Source of the DNA: Methanobacteriota archaeon
GTDB taxonomy: Archaea > Thermoplasmatota > Poseidoniia > Poseidoniales > Thalassarchaeaceae
Direction of reading: 5' to 3'
Assembly: GCA_002725475.1 (NCBI GenBank)
Contig: PBPH01000099.1
Span: 1-10,242 of the forward strand
Length of the DNA stretch: 10,242 nucleotides
Shown piece by piece: positions 6,648 to 10,242 of the stretch (its first letter is position 1; the number at the start of each line of letters is the position of its first letter). The position numbers were made by a program, and so were the translations under genes. Under the pieces are notes generated by a model. The model was not told the origin of the DNA and searched no databases. It saw only the letters and a program-made list of their open reading frames with translations.

Positions 6648-9600
6648 TCAAAGAAGGTCATCTAAATCAAGTGCATCGGGGAGGGACTGAATTTCTTCAA
6701 CAGCCTTCTTCTCTTTTTCTTCTTCATGTAATTGCCATTCAGCCTTTTCAACCCAACCTAACTCCTTCGCCTTCTCAAGATCTCCTTGGCCTACGTAATA
6801 GTCAATCCATTGTTGTCTCCGCTCATCTTCTTCCTCGAAGATTTGTTCCTGAAGAGCTAGATTTTGTCTCATCAATTGGCCACTTCTCTTCGCCGCTTGT
6901 CTAGCAATCATGGCAATTAGGATAGATAATAGAAGCAAGGTTACGAGTATACCAATTGCATATGAGCCTATTTCTTTCAATGACATTTTTTCTGCAGCAA
7001 CATCACTGCCATCATCTGGCTCGGTTATTTCACATGGTCCAGGCGCCTCCCAAACATTAGGGTCATATCTACAAAAATCACCTTGATTCGACCAACCATC
7101 TCCATCGTCATCTTCACACCCGAAGCGATCTTCAAAGGAAGTGCCAAATTTAGAACGGCAATCATCTGGCTGATAGGCGTCTCTAGTCGTGTTATCTCCG
7201 TAACCATCTCCATCACTATCTTTGTATTGAGATGGAATCAATGGGAAATCATCAGGATTAGTACCAAATGGGTTGTCACCCCAACCATCTCCGTCGGTGT
7301 CGTTCCACTGACTTTCATCTTCAGGAAAAGCATCAGATAATTCTGCTCCATCGATGAATTCACCAGGCCAATTTGTTTCCCTAGTTGCATTCCAAGTAGA
7401 ATTGCCCCAGTTATCGCCATAACCATCTCCATCACTATCTTTCCATTGGCTAGCCGTATTGGGGAAATCATCGCGACTATCGGCCCATCCATCACCATCA
7501 GTGTCAGGGCATCCGAACGTATTTCCTTCAGTGCTCGTACCATATGTGTCCGGGCAGTCATCTCTTTCAGGTGCTAAAGGATCGTCACCAAAACCATCTC
7601 CATCACGATCCGAGCTCTTGAATGGATCTTCAGGAAAAGCATCCAAATTATCAGATACTCCATCTTGGTCAGAATCTGGGCATCCACGATTTTCCACTGC
7701 ATCCATCTGTCCGTACTGTGTTGGGCACAAATCTGGTTCGAATGCAAATTCTACGTATGAACCAGGCCATGATTGATTTCTATCAAAAGCCCATGAAGCG
7801 TTTGCATAGTTATCTCCATATCCATCTAAGTCAGTATCATACCATTGGGTAATTTCATCTGGGAACCAATCACCATTTTCTCCTACGGGATAATCGCCGT
7901 AACCATCTCCATCTCGATCACCGCATTGAGAGGGGTCCGAAGGAAATAGGTCGGGATTGTTACCAGCCATGTTATCTCCACACCCGTCAGCATCACTATC
8001 AGACCACTGAGTTGGGTCGCCCGGGAAAGGCTCTCCTGCATCTGAATAACCATCTCCGTCAGAATCTTTACACCCGGATCTGTCGATTGTGGAATTGCCA
8101 CTAAACCCTGGGCAGGAGTCGCCATTAGTGCCACTTTGGTTATCACCAAAACCATCACCATCTGAATCACACCATTGCGTTGGGTCATTTATGTAAGCAT
8201 CACCAGTTCCAGCCCCCGAAATACAAGCAGGCCATTCAGAGTCGGGATCAGACCATCCATCACCATCTGTATCATAACAGGCAAGCCGATCCCAAATAGA
8301 GTCACCATATACATGGATACAACCATCGGAGCGACTGGTAAACTGCTCATCCCCATACCAATCTCCATCACTATCATTCCATTGTTCAATATCTAATGGG
8401 AACACATCAATATCATTCATCTGGACTGGTGTCATAGTTGTAATTAGAATTCCTGGCCACTCAGATGGACGTATGGCAACCCAAGAGGAATTGGCAAAGT
8501 TATCTCCATATCCATCCATATCTGAATCATCCCACTGTGTTGGATTGTTTGGCAACCAATCTAAACTTCCATAGGGGTTGGGATCACGAGTATCTGCTGT
8601 ATTGTCGGGGTATCCATCGCCATCAGCGTCAGCCCACTGGTGTTCATCAGTAGGGTAGTCATCATTTGCATCAGACCAACCATCACCATCCCCGTCAGGA
8701 CATCCATAACGGTCTTCTGTTGAAGTTCCATGTGTTGTTGGGCATTCGTCAGGCTCGGTTGCAGGGGCAGGGTTATCCCCATAACCATCGTTGTCCGTGT
8801 CATCCCATTGCGTCCCATCCTCTGGAAACGCATCATCTGCATTTAGGACACCATCATTATCTATATCGGGATCTACAATCCAGTGATAAATACCCTCGTC
8901 ATTTCGCCCATGTGCGGAGATGACGTAATCTCCATCAGGATGCCAACTAACTCCGTAGATGCTCCCACAATTGTTTGAATTTCCAGAATTAGTACACCCG
9001 CCAGGTCTAGGTGCAGACATGGTATCTACAATTGTGGGGGTGTTTGCATCGACCTTGAAAACTCGTAAACTCGCCCCATCTGATTGGTAGTATGTATGGG
9101 CGGCAACAACTTGGGTGCCATCAGGTGAATACTCAATGTCATTACAAGATGTGGATGTATCATAATCCCAATTTTGTAGGCCACTAATTACTTCGTATAT
9201 TCGAACGCGCGCCCCTGAACTTTCCCAAGCCTCACAAGTCGCAATAGTATTTCCATCAGGAGACCATGCCACAGCATTATTTGCTCCTCTATTTGTGTTG
9301 ATTGATCGGTTCACGGTCCAACTAGAAGTTTCGTAAATCCACACATCATCCCGCCCCCCAATCAGAATTCTACTTCCATCAGGGCTCCAATCTACCGAGT
9401 AGAATCTATCTTCTGAAGCTGGATTAAATGATGTAATTTCAGAACCATTCGATGAATCATATATTTGGACTTCCCCGTTAGTTCCACCATTTCCAGATCT
9501 TCCAATTACAACAGCAATCATTGTTCCATCAGGGCTGTAAGCCAACTCGTTGGGTTGATCGCCACTACCTACATCGGTGCTAACCGAGAATAGAGGAGTA

Positions 9601-10115
9601 ACATTGCTAGAGTAATACACTTTCAATGTGTCATCTCCAATCACAGCTCCAACAAATTCACCATCAGGTGACCAAGCAGCGTCATGAATAAATTCACCAC
9701 TAAACTCAACTGACTTCAAATTAGTTTGAGTACTAGTATCCCAAATTCTCATCCAACCCGATGAACTACCCCATCCACCAGTAGATTCAGTGGTCAAGTA
9801 TTTGCTTCCATTCCAGTTAAAGAGAGACACATAATGATCATCACTACTTGATTGGCGACTGTCTTCTAAGAAACCACCTGCTTGAATCACCCAAGGGTCA
9901 GCAACATCACTGGTTCCATCCCCGTCTTTATCGGGGCAACCATCCCTATCTACGGTACTGTCACCCCACGCTAAGGGGCAGTCATCATAATAGTCATCAA
10001 CACCATCACCATCAGTATCGTAAGCAGAAACAATTGGTGAAAAAATTACGATTGTCATTAACATTGAGAGCACGATTGCTCGGGGGAATGGTCCGTGAAT
10101 ATCCCCATTTGCCAT
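6648..10115 (-). CDS. Giant cell-surface protein: beta-propeller, 21 Asp-rich calcium-binding motifs, transmembrane anchor and cytoplasmic helical tail
   Basis: No gene name is recognised. The 1155-residue protein begins with a signal peptide (about 1-31, ending SPIVSA). Two Asp-rich motifs follow at once (DTDGDGVDD, DKDGDGTSD). A WD40/TolB-like propeller spans about 90-413, marked by SPDG at 149, 194, 244, 285 and 330 and WHPDG at 391, which fits seven blades with the first less canonical. Residues 417-1010 hold nineteen more DxDxDGxxD motifs in the style of thrombospondin type 3 repeats, which bind calcium. Asp-rich repeats of this kind are common in marine euryarchaeal surface proteins. 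A transmembrane helix (about 1049-1071) is followed by a basic stretch and a charged helical tail (about 1075-1155) ending LDLDDLL. The topology is outside-to-inside. The role could be adhesion, substrate binding or a structural stalk; nothing here decides. No enzymatic motif is visible. It precedes the kinase gene by 60 bp on the same strand. Confidence 0.93.
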   Translation of the reverse strand: MANGDIHGPFPRAIVLSMLMTIVIFSPIVSAYDTDGDGVDDYYDDCPLAWGDSTVDRDGCPDKDGDGTSDVADPWVIQAGGFLEDSRQSSSDDHYVSLFNWNGSKYLTTESTGGWGSSSGWMRIWDTSTQTNLKSVEFSGEFIHDAAWSPDGEFVGAVIGDDTLKVYYSSNVTPLFSVSTDVGSGDQPNELAYSPDGTMIAVVIGRSGNGGTNGEVQIYDSSNGSEITSFNPASEDRFYSVDWSPDGSRILIGGRDDVWIYETSSWTVNRSINTNRGANNAVAWSPDGNTIATCEAWESSGARVRIYEVISGLQNWDYDTSTSCNDIEYSPDGTQVVAAHTYYQSDGASLRVFKVDANTPTIVDTMSAPRPGGCTNSGNSNNCGSIYGVSWHPDGDYVISAHGRNDEGIYHWIVDPDIDNDGVLNADDAFPEDGTQWDDTDNDGYGDNPAPATEPDECPTTHGTSTEDRYGCPDGDGDGWSDANDDYPTDEHQWADADGDGYPDNTADTRDPNPYGSLDWLPNNPTQWDDSDMDGYGDNFANSSWVAIRPSEWPGILITTMTPVQMNDIDVFPLDIEQWNDSDGDWYGDEQFTSRSDGCIHVYGDSIWDRLACYDTDGDGWSDPDSEWPACISGAGTGDAYINDPTQWCDSDGDGFGDNQSGTNGDSCPGFSGNSTIDRSGCKDSDGDGYSDAGEPFPGDPTQWSDSDADGCGDNMAGNNPDLFPSDPSQCGDRDGDGYGDYPVGENGDWFPDEITQWYDTDLDGYGDNYANASWAFDRNQSWPGSYVEFAFEPDLCPTQYGQMDAVENRGCPDSDQDGVSDNLDAFPEDPFKSSDRDGDGFGDDPLAPERDDCPDTYGTSTEGNTFGCPDTDGDGWADSRDDFPNTASQWKDSDGDGYGDNWGNSTWNATRETNWPGEFIDGAELSDAFPEDESQWNDTDGDGWGDNPFGTNPDDFPLIPSQYKDSDGDGYGDNTTRDAYQPDDCRSKFGTSFEDRFGCEDDDGDGWSNQGDFCRYDPNVWEAPGPCEITEPDDGSDVAAEKMSLKEIGSYAIGILVTLLLLSILIAMIARQAAKRSGQLMRQNLALQEQIFEEEDERRQQWIDYYVGQGDLEKAKELGWVEKAEWQLHEEEKEKKAVEEIQSLPDALDLDDLL
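6903..6971 (-). other. Transmembrane helix of the surface protein
   Basis: Residues about 1049-1071 (starting IGSYAIGILV, then a Leu/Ile-rich run) form one uncharged segment. It is followed by RQAAKRSGQLMRQ, basic and therefore cytoplasmic. The remaining ~80 residues are rich in Glu, Lys and Gln and look helical or coiled-coil (QEQIFEEEDERRQQW). Confidence 0.9.
7086..8867 (-). repeat. Array of 19 Asp-rich calcium-binding repeats (thrombospondin type 3-like)
   Basis: Motif starts fall near residues 417, 439, 475, 496, 530, 581, 615, 650, 684, 706, 733, 760, 814, 836, 871, 893, 939, 966 and 1002. The typical unit alternates DGDGWSDxxDxFPxDxxQW with DSDGDGYGDN. Some Asp ligands vary (DSDADGCGD, DSDGDWYGD). 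At DNA level the units stay similar, for example the stretches starting at 7201 and 7420 share more than 20 identical bases, so slippage or unequal recombination could change copy number. Confidence 0.88.
8877..9848 (-). other. Beta-propeller domain (WD40/TolB-like) of the surface protein
   Basis: Residues about 90-413 contain blades of the type SPDG-xx-(I/V)A-V-G-x(n)-V-x-I-Y. The six SPDG/HPDG turns are 39-61 residues apart, each followed by a strand and a second strand ending in RIYE, VQIYD, VWIYE or similar. An earlier blade at about 97-127 (FNWNGSKYL, MRIWDTS) completes a likely seven. C324, C374 and C383 lie in late blades and may form disulfides. Confidence 0.82.
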
Positions 10116-10130
10116 GTTTCCGGATTGCTA

Positions 10131-10140
10131 TTCATAAAAA
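10131..10140 (-). promoter_or_regulatory. Candidate promoter of the surface-protein gene
   Basis: The minus strand reads TTTTTATGAA, an AT-rich TATA-like element centred about 20-25 nt before the ATG at 10115. No convincing ribosome-binding site precedes that ATG (only GGAAAC), so a leaderless or nearly leaderless mRNA is likely. Confidence 0.35.
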
Positions 10141-10155
10141 GGGCTTACGCCCTTT
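10138..10155 (-). terminator. Hairpin followed by a T-run upstream of the surface-protein gene
   Basis: The minus strand reads AAAGGGC-GTAA-GCCCTTT followed by two further T, a perfect 7-bp stem with a four-base loop. It fits a terminator for a gene entering from the right edge on the minus strand, none of which is identifiable here. It could also act in the leader or promoter of the surface protein, because the T-run merges with its TATA-like element. Confidence 0.45.
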
Positions 10156-10242
10156 ATGCATCAATAATTTCACCACTTTTTCCCTTTTTCTCATTTTTAG
10201 TCATTTTTTACTTTACAGAGAGGCGAATGCTTGAATGCTGAC

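Larger units (their letters stand above)
10116..10242. other. Right-edge intergenic region, no identifiable gene
   Basis: Apart from the hairpin and promoter-like element, this stretch has T-rich runs on the plus strand (10176-10212). All three minus-strand frames entering from the right edge hit a stop within about 45 nt, so at most the last few codons of another minus-strand gene are present. They are too short to identify. Confidence 0.6.

Noticed and set aside
7086..8867. CRISPR-like look of regularly spaced similar DNA strings
   Set aside because: The similar strings lie in one coding frame and encode DxDxDGxxD motifs; there are no constant-length repeats and unique spacers.
7025..8923. 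Many overlapping open frames on both strands across the calcium-repeat region
   Set aside because: They are by-products of the repeated Asp/Gly codons in other frames; their translations are low-complexity (Met/Val-rich or Ser/Ile-rich) and match no family, while the long minus-strand frame is fully coherent.
10154..10204. Minus-strand mini-frame of 16 codons (MTKNEKKGKSGEIIDA)
   Set aside because: It has no ribosome-binding site, an in-frame stop directly upstream, Lys-rich composition expected from an A-rich strand, and its stop lies in the hairpin stem. A real small peptide cannot be excluded but is not supported.
10214..10238. Short direct repeat GAATGCT...GAATGCT near the right edge
   Set aside because: Two 7-bp copies at the window edge are too short and too few to support an attachment site or origin.

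Overview
The window most likely comes from a planktonic marine archaeon of the Marine Group II/III lineage (Poseidoniales and relatives, Thermoplasmata side of the Euryarchaeota). The evidence is indirect: a membrane protein ending in two tandem winged-helix domains (an architecture familiar from euryarchaea), a giant Asp-rich surface protein built from repeats of the type FPxDxxQWxDSDGDGYGDN, compact spacing, AT-rich promoter-like elements close to start codons, and GAGG or GGTGAT ribosome-binding sites. There is no rRNA or ribosomal protein here to prove the affiliation.

Layout, left to right. (1) The first 577 codons of leuS (minus strand, running off the left edge) encode a clearly bacterial-type leucyl-tRNA synthetase. 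(2) Just upstream on the same strand is a 903-residue membrane protein: signal peptide, four Cys-paired beta-rich extracellular modules that resemble BsuPI domains, an acidic linker, a fifth Cys-containing segment, one transmembrane helix and two cytoplasmic winged-helix domains. It looks like a one-component transmembrane regulator. (3) A divergent 102-bp intergenic region separates it from a plus-strand 250-residue metallo-beta-lactamase-fold hydrolase. The region holds an 8-bp-arm inverted repeat placed where both promoters should lie, and a GC-rich hairpin that covers the ribosome-binding site of the regulator. (4) Convergent with the hydrolase, only 8 bp away, is a soluble PAS histidine kinase with a GTG start. 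(5) Sixty bp upstream of the kinase, on the same strand, is a 1155-residue surface protein: signal peptide, a seven-bladed beta-propeller, 21 Asp-rich calcium-binding (thrombospondin type 3-like) motifs, a transmembrane helix and a charged helical cytoplasmic tail. (6) The last ~125 bp hold a hairpin followed by a T-run (minus strand) and the probable promoter of the surface protein.

Functionally the window combines one housekeeping gene with a cell-surface and signalling neighbourhood: two single-pass proteins with large extracellular parts, one of them carrying its own DNA-binding domains, and a cytoplasmic kinase with no response regulator nearby. The most novel-looking items are the transmembrane regulator with its unusual divergent control region, and the higher-order repeat structure of the propeller/calcium-repeat protein.
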